This document shows, piece after piece, positions 13,806 to 25,179 of a DNA stretch of 64,000 bases (position 1 is its first letter; every line of letters begins with the position of its first letter). Source of the stretch: Icerya purchasi (lineage: Eukaryota > Arthropoda > Insecta > Hemiptera > Monophlebidae); the NCBI GenBank assembly GCA_039619475.1, contig CM077115.1, positions 136,846,172-136,910,171 on the forward strand, in the 5' to 3' direction. The position numbers and the translations under genes were made by a program. The notes beneath the pieces were generated by a model that was not told where the DNA came from, made no database searches, and was given only the letters and a program-made list of their open reading frames with translations.

Positions 13806-14730
13806 TTAGCAAAAACAATAGTGTAAGATGGTCTCATTTTTGACAGTGGCTATCGTGGACCGATGGACTCTTTGATATGCAATCAGATCGGAAGGTGTAG
13901 GAAATACTCGACGCTTGCGGTAGACTCGGTGGAAGAGCTTGGGTATAGCAACGGAGGAAGATACAGAATGAACCTGTTCTTTCTGCGCAATACTCGAATG
14001 ACTGGATATCCCCAGAAAAATTAAATCGGGAAAATTAAATAGTATACGCAACTGAATAGGCAATACGTAAGAAAGAATTTTGTCTATCAATGAGACATTA
14101 GTATCTCGATTATAGCACGTACGGCTCTTCCAGTGAATCCGTTGTTACAAGTACATTCTGTTCTTGTTGTAAAGTTGGTAGACATGCTTCTAAACCAAAA
14201 CGAATTCCACACAATCTGGCGTCTAGAGGAAAGCAATAGTCTGATAAACGCGTGGAAGTCATTTCTCCATTAATTCCGAATGCACGCGCTGTTGATGAAA
14301 GATCTTTCACTCTCTCGGTGTCGCTGATTTTGTTTCACCCGCCTAACAGTGTACACAATTCCGGTATTTTGCGATTACTTCTGAAATGTATTGAGAAAAG
14401 TGATTTGATAAACCGTATTTGCAATAATGGGAAATTGAAAGGTTGCGATTCCCAGAATTTCGAGCATTCTTTGCTCCAGGTTTTACTTCTGTAGGAAAAC
14501 ATGCATTTGTAGTTAAAAGCAAATCGTAAACTTTAGGAGAGAGATCGAAAGAAGCATTAGACGGAAAATTCTGAAAGTTTTCAGAATCATTATTAAGGCT
14601 TTCCTCCGGAAGCTATACAGAGATCGATACTTTAATGGAAATGCAACGGGGTTAGAGTACAGGTCGCATGATGTTGTATAATGAGAGCCCGAGATTTTTC
14701 GTAGTAGCATGACGGAGGGCACCACCTAGT
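13806..14730 (-). pseudogene. Broken coding-like region with an EGF-like signature (tentative)
   Basis: Composition is less AT-biased than the surroundings, and the minus strand holds several medium-length frames with mixed, protein-like composition. One frame without ATG (about 88 codons, 14640-14370) includes HYCKYG and ends RNCVHC before a stop. Another, at 14161-14126, reads ECTCNNGFTGR, which fits the CxCxxGFxG end of an EGF domain. A shifted frame just upstream reads LCGIRFGLEAC, which would supply the preceding cysteines after one frameshift. This could be a decayed exon of an EGF-rich extracellular protein, a decayed mobile element, or coincidence. I cannot name a gene. Confidence 0.25.
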
Positions 14731-14842
14731 TTTTGTAAAATATAATGGAGGAAACAACAGAGAGTACATCTCGCTGCAATAGTCGATAAAATTGGAAATG
14801 CAAAATTCGTATCACGATGAAAGAAGAAAATTTATCAATGCG

Positions 14843-14845
<3 letters not shown>

Positions 14846-14897
<52 letters not shown>
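14846..14897. repeat. (AT)n microsatellite
   Basis: About 26 uninterrupted AT dinucleotides. A simple repeat with no further context. Confidence 0.95.
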
Positions 14898-14900
<3 letters not shown>

Positions 14901-17900
14901 TTAAAGTGGAACTTTAGTAAACACCGGAAAGTACATGAAAAAATACAAAAAGGACGTGGGTAGCATAATTTGCGTTTAAGAAACGAGCCAAGGATATCAG
15001 ATTTTACACTAAATTAAAAATCAAGAATAGCTTTAAAAGTAAAAAAACTAAGCAAAAAAAAAAAAAAAGAATAAATTTTAACCTTCATTATAATCTAATT
15101 TATATAGACGAACGAGACAGGTGTTGTTGGTTTCCCGCCAACAGGAAACCCGATAAAAGTTCGTAATCAATTAGACATCTGCCGTGCTGGAGCGGTTCCG
15201 TTCACCAACTTCGACGATGCATTCGACCACAAGACGTAAGATGTTACCAAAGAAATATCAAGCGAATCGATCAACAAGGCAAATAATGAAGAAAGATAGA
15301 GCGAAAGCGATGGGAGCAATAAACGAATAAGAAGAAACGAAGATTATAGTGCGGCAATAGATTAATGAAGATATTGGTTGACGAATATGCGTGTGCCTTT
15401 TCACATGATATGATAAAAAGAGCGAGAGAGAGAAAAAAAAATGAAAAATAAAAATAGTAAGTAGGAGAAAATATAAAAATAAGACACAGTGACATGGCGG
15501 GGGCGACATTGCATGTACTTCATTAATGCGATTTTTTACCGTTGCACACTGGTTGTTCAGCTTCAGCATATAGTGCGACCGGCTTAAATCTCTCGCTGCT
15601 GTTGCTGCCGTATAAATAACTATTACATCAGTCAGACGCGACGTATTTCTTTCTCCTGACATACCTTGTATCACGCATCATCATTCTCAAGTGATTACCA
15701 AAATTCGGAAAACTAAAAAACTATGGACGCTCTTAATATGCTGATTTTCTTTCGCTTCGCAGTCCCCTCGCACGATCCAAATCATTTTAATTATCTTACG
15801 ATTAATTCGTGTCGTGAAAAAAAAAAAATTCACTCACCCAGCTATGAAACCGGATGATAGCATAACAGAATAGTTACGAATTTGTGTTTGAACAATAAAC
15901 AATTGAAAATTAAAATTCTCAGTCGAATCCGATAATTTCGTCTCTCGGACGACTACTGTTAAAAATATATCATCCATTTGAATACAAACACTGTAACATT
16001 TCCAGTGGTGCTCAACATGTTTTCGCTCATAATCAGATTATTATCGAAATTTTACGCGCTCAATTAAATTCACTGCATTGCGCATACTCCCGGGTGTAGT
16101 CGCCAACAGTTAACTACTTCGGTCTAACAAAAGTTCAGTCAGCAATGACTTCGAAATTCGTTGTATTCATTAATAACAGTACTGGAACAGAAAAATCTAA
16201 GAGATACGCTTAGCACTTTTTTTTCGAAAAAAAAAAAATTCGCATTAAATTTTAAAGAAAGAAAATTGTTAACGGTTCTCTTTAACCTACGTATAGCTGC
16301 GCAGTCAGGGTTCTTGTGTAACGCTATAAATCTATTATTACCTACGATGAAATTATAAAGATTTTTTTTCATCAAATTTTCTACAAAAAAGGCGATTCTG
16401 TCAAAAAAAAAAAGAAAAAAAAAGAAAAAAAAAGAAAAAAAAAGAAAAAAAGGAAGTTTATTTTCGGTAAAATGGCAAGGTTTTTAATCACTTTTATTTA
16501 ACTAAGCTATACGTGTCAAATGTACACAATATAATAACAGATTACGATGGTGTATAAAAGCTAAGCATACGTAAACTAAGAAAAGACCAAGAGCATGGTG
16601 TCATCATTTGTTTTAATGCAAAAAGGATAAATAAAAAAAATAAATGTAAAAGGAAATTGTAAATCAAATAATGCTACAACCTGCAAAAGCTGTTAAATTT
16701 ACAAACTATCTAATTTAAACAGACATTGAGGATGGAGTTACTGTCTGATAATTCCCAAATAATCACATTTTTAATTGCGGCATTCATTACATTTACTTTC
16801 AAAGCGACAATACTAAATAAAACGTTAATTTAATACTTTTTGTAAACACAATTTTGTTTAAGTGAAATTATAAATGTTAAATTAATTTTATTAAAAATCT
16901 TCCATTAAGTTAGCATCACTGTCAATGTATTTTGAAAATAATCGCTACTCAGAATATTAAACTTCAGTCGAATTTTCGTGCTGGAATATTCACCAGTTAT
17001 TATTTATTTTAATTTTTTTCCTCTTAAATCGTTGGTTATGTGTTTAATTTTTCCATAAATAATTTTTTCCCCATCATGATTATTTCTTTAAATTTAATTT
17101 TGTACAGATAAAACTTTTCAGGGATCCTCGCTCAATTTAAACAGACATTATTGTACACAGTTTAAATTCATTTTCAAAATACACGCGGAATACCAGAACA
17201 ACGTAAAATATCGTAATAATAAAACACGTAACAGTCTTAAACTAACTAAATTTAGTATATACTATTATACGGATTATTCCTTAAACGGCAATAAAAGCAA
17301 CGCTAGAAAACTACAAATAATAAAGTCTGTGAAAGATTTTGTATGCGGTATTATGAATTTTAAATTTGACAAAAATAAACAAAATTCAGCTTTCAATGCA
17401 AGAAAAAGAAAACTCAACTTTACTTCTTTCTCGGAAGCGTTTTCTTGAAATAGATGTAGGAAAAACAAAATGTTTCAAAACACTGATTTTACAATTGCAG
17501 TTTGCTTTTTCGTTTAATGTTCTTCAAACAGCATATCGGAACAACTTCGACGATTATCTTTACATTTCCGGTAAAGTTTTAAAAATAAAAACCTTTTCTT
17601 TTTTTTTTGGGCTTTGGGCACTTATACGCTAAAAAGTTTACCAGTGCGCCTTAAATATTACAATTTTTCTTCTCTCCCTTTATTTATTTCGTTTTTTTTT
17701 TCTTTTTGCGTTTGGCAACAAAATAAAATATTTAACAGCTAAACAGTCTCGTCGAGGAAGGTACTATTTATTTTGGCGTAAAATGTCCTTTGCATTCTGA
17801 ATTTTGTTAATATTCGGTTCTCGAATTTATAAATAAGGAAGCATCCTCCCACTTTCTCATTAACATTCCTTTCGGTTTTCTCCCTACTCCCCGAAACAAG

Positions 17901-19129
17901 ACTGATTTTTTCCGCGCGATCATCGCTCTACATTTAGATGAATTATTTCATACACGAAGTTAATAGCATGTGGGTGTCTACACATATTATTTGCACGCCG
18001 TAACTTCCCCAAAACATTCCTTTCCATCAATCTAGCTTCGTAAATTAAACGCAATTAACTGCCGTCGTATACAGTATAACGTTTTACCGTAACAAATTCT
18101 CAGCGAATATGATACTTTTTTCTGCAAAATGGAACTGGCAGACAATAATAAATAATCGTCTTTTATTTTTTTTTATTTATTTTTTGTTTTTTTTTTTTGA
18201 ATCCTGCGATGAATGATACATTTTTCATAATGCTATCAAACTTAATCGACGTCAAATCATGATGACGACAATAAATAAAGCATAACCGCGCCTGCTGACA
18301 GGTACAGGAAACAAGCGCCAAAGACCCCGGTAATAAATAACAGTCTCGTTATTTATTACAATATCTTATTGGCTATGAACTAGGAAATACCGACAGGTAC
18401 ACCGAGTTTGAATAAAAGGTAAAGATCGATGACCCATTCGAAGGGGTACTGTTAACAAAGTGAACAATCTGATGCAGGAAGTGGGAAAAAAAACCAACGC
18501 AGTTTTTATCGTAATGGAAAATTTTCGGGTAAGACGTAATTGCGCTACCGAAATTCTAAATAAACTGCAATCGGCGACCAAGCAAAAACCATTTACTAAT
18601 AACCGAAACAGCATGATGTAGGAAAAGACTAATTATTTTTGCTTATTATTAAACGGTGTGAGGAACTATTTTTTGAATTATATACGTTTTATTCTGTTTC
18701 GCAGACATCATTCTACTTGCTGGTAAAATTATGTACTCTCCGTTTAAATGCAGACCAGGTACAAAAGATCCGGAAGAAGTAAAGGTGAAAATAATGTTGA
18801 CGGAAAAAATGTCCTCCAGTTTTTCTCGCATCTTCATTGGTTTCGTCGGCGGATTAATAAGATTACTTCAACAAGCTATACATTTTCTTGCATTTTAACT
18901 TTTCGATGATCTATACAGATGGTACTATTTTCACATAGAGATATCTCGCAAGCTTTCTGCAAAATATTTTTAAACCATTTTATTTAGTATCGTCAAAGAA
19001 AGAAAAAAAAAAAAAGAAAAAAAATTAAACGCTTACCGAGGTTAAGCCCCTTCTCTGTAATATTTCTTCACCTCTTCAGAAGATTATGTAATACTTACCG
19101 TACGTTGTTTCATTCATAGCCTTTTACTA
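14898..19129. other. AT-rich stretch with no recognisable gene
   Basis: It contains only homopolymers, short chance frames and the period-10 A-tract array at 16403-16453. A 138-codon minus-strand frame at 15258-15674 has a hydrophobic, F/I/L-rich half that arises from a purine-rich plus strand. It lacks homology that I recognise. Confidence 0.6.
16403..16453. repeat. Period-10 A-tract array (A9G)n
   Basis: Five successive units of nine or more A followed by a single G, repeating every 10 bases. The period is close to one helical turn of DNA. It may simply be a slippage-derived poly(A) with periodic substitutions. Confidence 0.9.
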
Positions 19130-19620
19130 TTCCATTCGATTGAATTCGATCTCCCCGACCATTCAGATATTAAAGGCAATTCCTTACGGTAGATTCATAG
19201 GCACATTTTCAATGTCCATAATATTGTTCTTTTTCCTTGAATAACTTATCCCATTTTTCATTTTCTAATTCTGGCTCTCTTCTGTGACCATCTCCTCTCC
19301 TTTCTAGATACTTTCCCTAAGTCGTTTTATAATCTCAGTTATTCGTGACTTCTCTTTTAGTCTCTGTATATTAGTTCCTCATTTTCTTACCAACATCTGT
19401 TCCATTCAGTCCTTTTCAAAAAACGCTATCATATTCTGAATGTTTGTCTCTTTTACTGAACCATATATTTCTCTCTGTTAAAACTCGGTATTCCAAATGT
19501 CCCGTGTAAATGCTTCTTACATTCTTATTTTAATTCTGTTATTTCCGCTCTCAAATTGTTTTAATTTTCAATTTTTAAACTCTTTTTCTCCTTCTTTCCT
19601 ATTCTGGGAGTAATGTCAAA
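19130..19620 (+). pseudogene. Relic RNase H end and C-terminal tail of an I-like element
   Basis: At 19152-19180 a frame reads PDHSDIKGN, matching the PGHSGIxGNE block that ends retrotransposon RNase H. Further on, 19465-19500 reads as FSLLKLGIP, identical in residues to the tail of the relic at 49.86 kb and followed by a similar F/L-rich stretch. The sense strand is pyrimidine-rich, as in the sister copies. Many stops and indels intervene, and the knuckle cysteines are no longer clear. Confidence 0.5.
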
Positions 19621-22600
19621 AAACACAATTTAATAAGCGAGCGGTAATTCTCCGATTTTTCAACGGTTCATCTTAAACAGAACCCATTTATCGCGCCTAA
19701 TAATAATGATAAAGAAATAAATGTATATTTGCATAATTCCTTTTCCCTCTCTCTGAAAAAGGTACATTTGCGCGCACATGTGGCCCACGAAATAATTTGG
19801 TTTGACCAGGTCTCTCTTAGTAGTCGATTCTAGCGTTTACTGAATATCAGAAAACCCGTATATATCATCGTTACAAAAGAAACTGATGCATCCGCGGGTA
19901 TTGTGATATAGAACGGATATATTAGATAATGAAATCTGCGGGTCTTTTCTTTAGTTTATACGGTAAAGCATAGACATTAAAAATACCTCCGTACTTTACG
20001 GAATGAAAAGAAAAATACAAAAAAGAAAAAAGATGATAATATAACGGAAGTTCCGGGCCTCTTTAATTAAAAATTACCAAAGATTACTTGTTTCGCCGTG
20101 CATTATGAAACCAGCATATTCGGGATGTGGATTCTGGTATTTTCGAGAATTCATAATGTAAAAAAACCGACATGTTACTTTAAGCGCTTCCAATTAATCC
20201 AAGAGAATAAATCAATCGACACATTCAAACCGCGATATATGGCTTTAAAACCGCCTCGATTCAATATAAAATATTGTTAAAATTGCTTCGATTTTTTGGT
20301 AATCGTGTTTTCTTGCTTTGGTTAATTTTGATCGAATGTGTAACACGTTTGTTTATATTTACAACCGAAAATGGAAATAATATTAATATTAATAAATTAA
20401 ATTGCAGTATGTACTTAAAATCGAGGCCAGTTCAAGAACGTTTTACAGGTGGTCACTGCTTTAACAGGGCACACGTAGAGCCCAAGAATCTGCATTATCC
20501 CACATAGTTTCCTAATTGGCGAAATAGTTTTCCACTTTCCCTGTGCTTTTTCATTAGTTTATCATGATATTTTAATGAATAGTCTGTAAGAAATTATCAT
20601 TACAATTAATTATTAAAATAAGATTAAACTGGGCAAAAACTGGGAAATCCACAGTCCCCCTATACTTAAATCGCATTTTAATTGTGCAACGGTGGAGATT
20701 TACGAAAGCGCGCGAAACAATTAAAAGCTTTTTACTCCCATGAAGCAAGGTGTTTTTCTTAAATAATGTACCGAGCACAGAAAGAGATAAATATTAACGG
20801 TTTATGTAGCGGCTGTTGCGATTATTAAGCATTAATGAGCTTTTGCTAAAACATCGATATTTTACGATTTTCCGCAGTGCTCGAAAAACCGTTATTAAAA
20901 TTTATTTAATTTCCGTCGCTAAATAAGAAGTCGCTTCCGAGCGTAATTGCAGATAAAGGAGACTATTTCCGTCATTAGATTGCAATAAATTGACGCAATT
21001 AATAAATTTTCTGCGCTTGTTCGTAATTGTCTTCTTGAAAATTTTAGTCACGCTAATTCTGTACCCCCTACCGCACCATAATCCAAGAAAGAAAATAGTC
21101 GGACAAGAAAATCTAAAATAAATATCGAAATAACCCGTCACCAAAAAGAAATGAAATTAACGACTTGTTGCCCCGTCGGTCGTTTGAACAACTTTGAACC
21201 GTCAAATGAGCACAATTTACCTATATAGAAAGAGAATATAGAAATCATTATTGCATAAACGAACATTTATGCGGGAAAAGCGGCTTCAGATCTGTATTCA
21301 GCTCTATTTACGAGCTGGGTGGTCCAGCTGTTGGTGTTGTTGGATAATAACAATTCTTCTAATCGCGAATATCGTGAGTTTAAATCTTTGACAATATCTC
21401 GAGAAATTATTAGCGTTAGAAGCAAATCACGAAATGCAGTGTGTGCACATCACCAGCGATACCCCCCCATTCGCATCGCAGAATATACACTGCTATTACC
21501 AATAGAACTCTGAACACATCGGTTCTCGCATTCAGGTTTTCCTGAAGAAAAAAGCAAAAATAAACTAATACGGCACAATAATAAAAGCAACGCCGGTAAT
21601 AATAATAGTAATAAAAACACGTTTGAAATCACAACAGCTAAACAATATAACAGTTATTTTCCAAAGAGTTGCGTCACTAGTATGGTTCGCATTATAAACA
21701 GCTGTTTCGAGTTTCGACCATTTACAGCAGCAGTGTACGAAAAATTTGCCGAAATTTCCCAGCGACTGATTTTCAAGATAAATGTACAAAAAATTAAAGA
21801 AAATGAAACGTATAAAAATTTTCCAAGATAGATTTTGATTTTCCAGCTAAATCCGTACGAAATACAAAGGTCTAAAAAATCACTGATGCATTATAGGCAT
21901 GTCGAAAGCTGACGCTAGAAAATTGGAGCATTGGTTAACTTTAATTGTAATAAATGTACAGTTACTATTAGATATAAATAAAACATTCAAAACGAAATAA
22001 TGTATTTCCTAAATTATTTAAACTAACCAAAAGCTATCTGCAGATTGCAGTACAGCTCGGCAGAGAAACTGAGTGGCTACTTTCAACAGTGGAACTCTGA
22101 ACGAAATGTAACATTTTTATATTTTAACCTTAATGAAATAATGCGGGAGGGGAGGGGGGATAAATAACTCCAAAATTCTGCAATCTAAACCACAATTTCG
22201 GCATCGTATCAAGGCTTGATCTTCATATAGCAAAGCAAATACTGTATATTATTAGAAGACAAACTGATGGGGAAATTAGACATTTGAAAAATATATGTCT
22301 GCGCCTACCAAAATTTTACAGTAAAGTAGGAAATGTAATTTTCCAAGTAATTAATCATATGTGACTATTGCAAAAATTTGATGTTTGGTTTTGAAAATGT
22401 TATCAGGCTCGCGTGTGTCAGATATGAAGTCGACATATCAAAAAAAAAAAAAAAAAAATAAATAAATAAAATAAAATAAAATAAAAAAGAAAGAAAGTTT
22501 TTGAACAAGCCGCTCAGAAATAAATAACAGCACGTGCCAATACCATGCTCTTGATGAGAATGATTCACTGAACTATGTATTACAATACTTACCCAAGTTT

Positions 22601-22644
22601 GAGTTATTTTTGATATTTAAGTAATTTTGTCGATGATCTCTTTT
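19621..22644. other. No recognisable gene
   Basis: AT-rich DNA with chance frames of 60-80 codons only. No transposon motifs, terminal repeats or RNA genes were recognised. Confidence 0.55.
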
Positions 22645-23230
22645 AACCTTTGTGTAATTTGGATTATGGGTCGGCTTCTAAGGAAAATTTAAATGAACCG
22701 GAAAAACTCCGAAACTTAAATACTTCATTGCTGATAACGTCGACACAACTTCGATGTCTTGCCTGCAAACAGAAACTCATCTCTCTACCTTTGGCGGATC
22801 GGTTTTCCGTAAAATTTCGTAATTATTTTCAGGAAATTCTAGAATTAATCTGAGTGGAGATTTGTTGATTCCAAGAAGCCTTTACTATCAAGTAAAATAG
22901 TCTGCATAGTCCAGGTGCTTATGCCGCGGTAAATATATCACTTTACTTTGCGTTTCACTATGATATAAATTTGTTACATCTGGATACTGATGTGAGCTTC
23001 ATTAAAAAATTGAAAAAACAATATGGAACGTCCCAGAAAGCAGCTTTCCGGCTGGTATACCAATTCCTCTCTATTGCGCAGTGACTTGTTATCCAAAAAA
23101 AATTCATATTCGTTCGTTTATGTATCGGATTGAAGGGTTTATTTTTCAAAAATATCATCGAATTGTATGAGGGTGACAGTGAACTTAGGATATCGCTACA
23201 AACTAGACACCTTTTACGGACTTCGAGTAA
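22645..23230 (+). pseudogene. Fragment of I-like reverse transcriptase (thumb/linker), left copy
   Basis: The plus strand reads LDYGSASKENLN, then a run of about 20 residues, then a conserved LISLPLADR. This corresponds to the conserved IRxxLDYGxxxYGSAS...L...N...LR...PL..RR segment at the end of the reverse transcriptase in I/R1/CR1-type elements, before RNase H. Stops follow within about 70 codons. It is truncated on both sides. The first 385 bases or so are repeated in inverted orientation at 23400-23800. Confidence 0.65.
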
Positions 23231-23800
23231 AACTATTATAAAACTCTAAAGACTAAATATAGCTAACAGTTTAGTATTAGAAACCATTTTAAACTTCTGC
23301 ATCGTTATTATTTGAATCATAAAAGCTGCACCCACTGAGCTGTTACGTTTCTCGACTATCACAATAATGGTTATTGACTAAATAATTAAATTGCGAATAA
23401 CATGCGCCGGAAAATTTTGGTTTTTCAATTCTTTAAAGAAGCTCGCATCAATATCCAGATGTAACAAATTAATATCACAGTGAAACGCAGAGTAAAGTGA
23501 TGTATTTACCCCGACATAAGCGCTGGACCATGCAGACTATTTTACTTGATAGTAAAGGCTTCTTGGAATCAACAAATCTCCACTCCGATTAATTCTAGGA
23601 TTTACTGAAGATAATTGCGTATCTGCCAAAAGATCTATCCTAATAAACAAGGAAGAGAGATGAACTTGCAAACATGACATTGAAGCTGTTTGGACGTTAC
23701 CAGCTATAAAATATTCAAGTTTTGGAGTTTCTCCGGTTTATTTAGATTCGCCTTAGAAGCCGACCACCCATAATCCAATTCTGGACGAATTAAGGATTTA
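22645..23800. repeat. Large inverted repeat (arms about 385-400 bp, spacer about 370 bp)
   Basis: The left arm (22645-23030) and the reverse complement of the right arm (23800-23400) align along their whole length. A core of about 75 bases, running from the CTAGAATTAATC block through TTGATTCCAAGAAGCC to AGTCTGCAT, is almost identical. The flanking parts are nearer 75-80% by eye. Both arms are pieces of the same retrotransposon family. Confidence 0.85.
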
Positions 23801-23934
23801 TAGAACAAAACCGAGAACTATTGGGTCGCCACCCAAAACAGTATTACATATGTACTTGAAGAAATGTACGATTTTAGTACTATAATTATATAACACGCTT
23901 GTATGTGTTTAATCCGAGTAAATTTTAAATTCAG
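23280..23934 (-). pseudogene. Fragment of I-like reverse transcriptase, right (inverted) copy
   Basis: Read on the minus strand from about 23850: LFYKSLIRPELDYG, a clear match to the conserved LYxxLIRSxLDYG block, then SASKANLNKPEKL. Towards 23300 the frame reads SSVGAAF, which resembles the first strand of RNase H (DGS...VGxA). It extends further upstream in the protein than the left copy and is interrupted there by the 23943-24362 MITE. Several in-frame stops show that it is dead. Confidence 0.7.
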
Positions 23935-23942
23935 GTACGGTC

Positions 23943-24362
23943 TAGAGATGCATAAATCAACTCCGCTAGAGCAGTTTTGGGTACATAAATGTGCATCCTC
24001 TCCAACTGCAGATATACATATATCGGCTTCTCAGCTCCAACTCCACCGGAGTTACGCATCTCATATCTAGTGTATAATCGCATTCTTCGGCCGCGTATTC
24101 AACTCCAACTCCGCGGAGCATTCCGAACGTATAAAGCAACAGAACGTCCTTGAGCACGGTGCGCATGCGCGCAACTAACGCCTTTCGAAGTCGTCATAAT
24201 CACCACGCCAGAGGTACATCCGACTGCGTTCGGAATGACAACATTACTTCGTTGTGTGATGAGTAAAGATATATTAAATCACTGTCAGAGAAATATATAT
24301 CTGGCTGTGTCCGAATGCGGATATATTTCCGAGGATTTAATGTCCGGAGTTACCCATACCTA
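23943..24362. mobile_element. Non-autonomous hAT-like MITE (420 bp)
   Basis: The left end TAGAGATGCATAA and the reverse complement of the right end TAGGTATGGGTAA both run on to ACTCCG, giving imperfect terminal inverted repeats. The flanking 8-mers are GTACGGTC (left) and ATACAGTC (right), 6 of 8 identical, which fits an old hAT 8-bp target duplication. Internal copies of the CTCCG/CGGAG motif resemble the subterminal repeats of hAT elements. There is no coding capacity. The insertion is immediately upstream of the inverted reverse transcriptase relic. Confidence 0.7.
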
Positions 24363-25106
24363 ATACAGTCTCTAAATGTTTAACATATGATTCGATTGAT
24401 TCGAATAGTGTTAAATGTTTTAATACTGAAAATGGCGGATGTTGATTTGATGGGCGATATTTCAAGCCCAACCTTTTTAAAAAGATCATTTTATACACTC
24501 CCACTGCTTTCCGGCTTATGCAATTTTCAATACTCCTACATTTGCTATAAACTATAAAGTCATCAGTTATCAGTACGTAACAGAATACATGAGCAAACTT
24601 ATTAATTAACAGGCAAAAGAGTTCATTACGAGTAATTTCAGAAGATACTATAAATATTTTCGTGGGACAGAGATATTTGGACTAATAGCTTCTTTTAACA
24701 AAGAGAAACATATGGTGTAATGAATAAAATCTTCGAACCAACTATTTTCATAGCTCTTAATCGAGTGTTCCCAGTTTTAAACTGCTTCGATAAATATCAG
24801 ATCGGTTTAAGAAAAGCATTTGTATTGAGTTTTTTTTTCGAAAATTCCTCCCCGGGATATTTTTTTTCTTTCAAAAATCTACGACTGAAATTCATTTATA
24901 TGCGACATATTATTCCGTTGTTCCTGACCTCCGGAAGAATCTCAATCCGTTTTTTACAATCGTTATTTCACCGAGGGTTAACAACTTTTTTCCCTTTATA
25001 ATAAAAAGTAAACGGTATATACTCGTACTTCATTTGAGATTCTTTTAGCGCATCAACTACGAACATTAATCCAGTGAAAATTAAATTTTTGGGACTATCC
25101 ATTATA

Positions 25107-25179
25107 TGTGGCAGCGGAATTCGAAACAGGTCCCATTCGAACAGAATACCACAGCTTCATCAACTACGCCACGGCCGCT
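25107..25179 (-). pseudogene. tRNA-like sequence (tRNA pseudogene or SINE head)
   Basis: The minus strand contains TGGCGTAGTTGATGA, matching the RNA polymerase III box A (TRGCNNAGTNGG). About 32 bases on, GTTTCGAATTCC resembles box B (GGTTCGANNCC). The 73-base length and spacing fit a tRNA, but the acceptor stem does not pair well and the anticodon stem is imperfect, so a functional tRNA is unlikely. A tRNA-derived SINE head is equally possible; no clear SINE body or tail was identified. Confidence 0.4.

Noticed and set aside
15258..15674. 138-codon minus-strand frame as a membrane protein
   Set aside because: Its hydrophobic half is produced by a purine-rich plus strand, and the remainder has no recognisable motif.
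16403..16453. CRISPR-like direct repeats
   Set aside because: The unit is only 10 bases with no spacers, and the genome is eukaryotic.
24720..25001. 93-codon plus-strand frame as a gene
   Set aside because: F/L/I-rich composition, no domain recognised, no supporting context.
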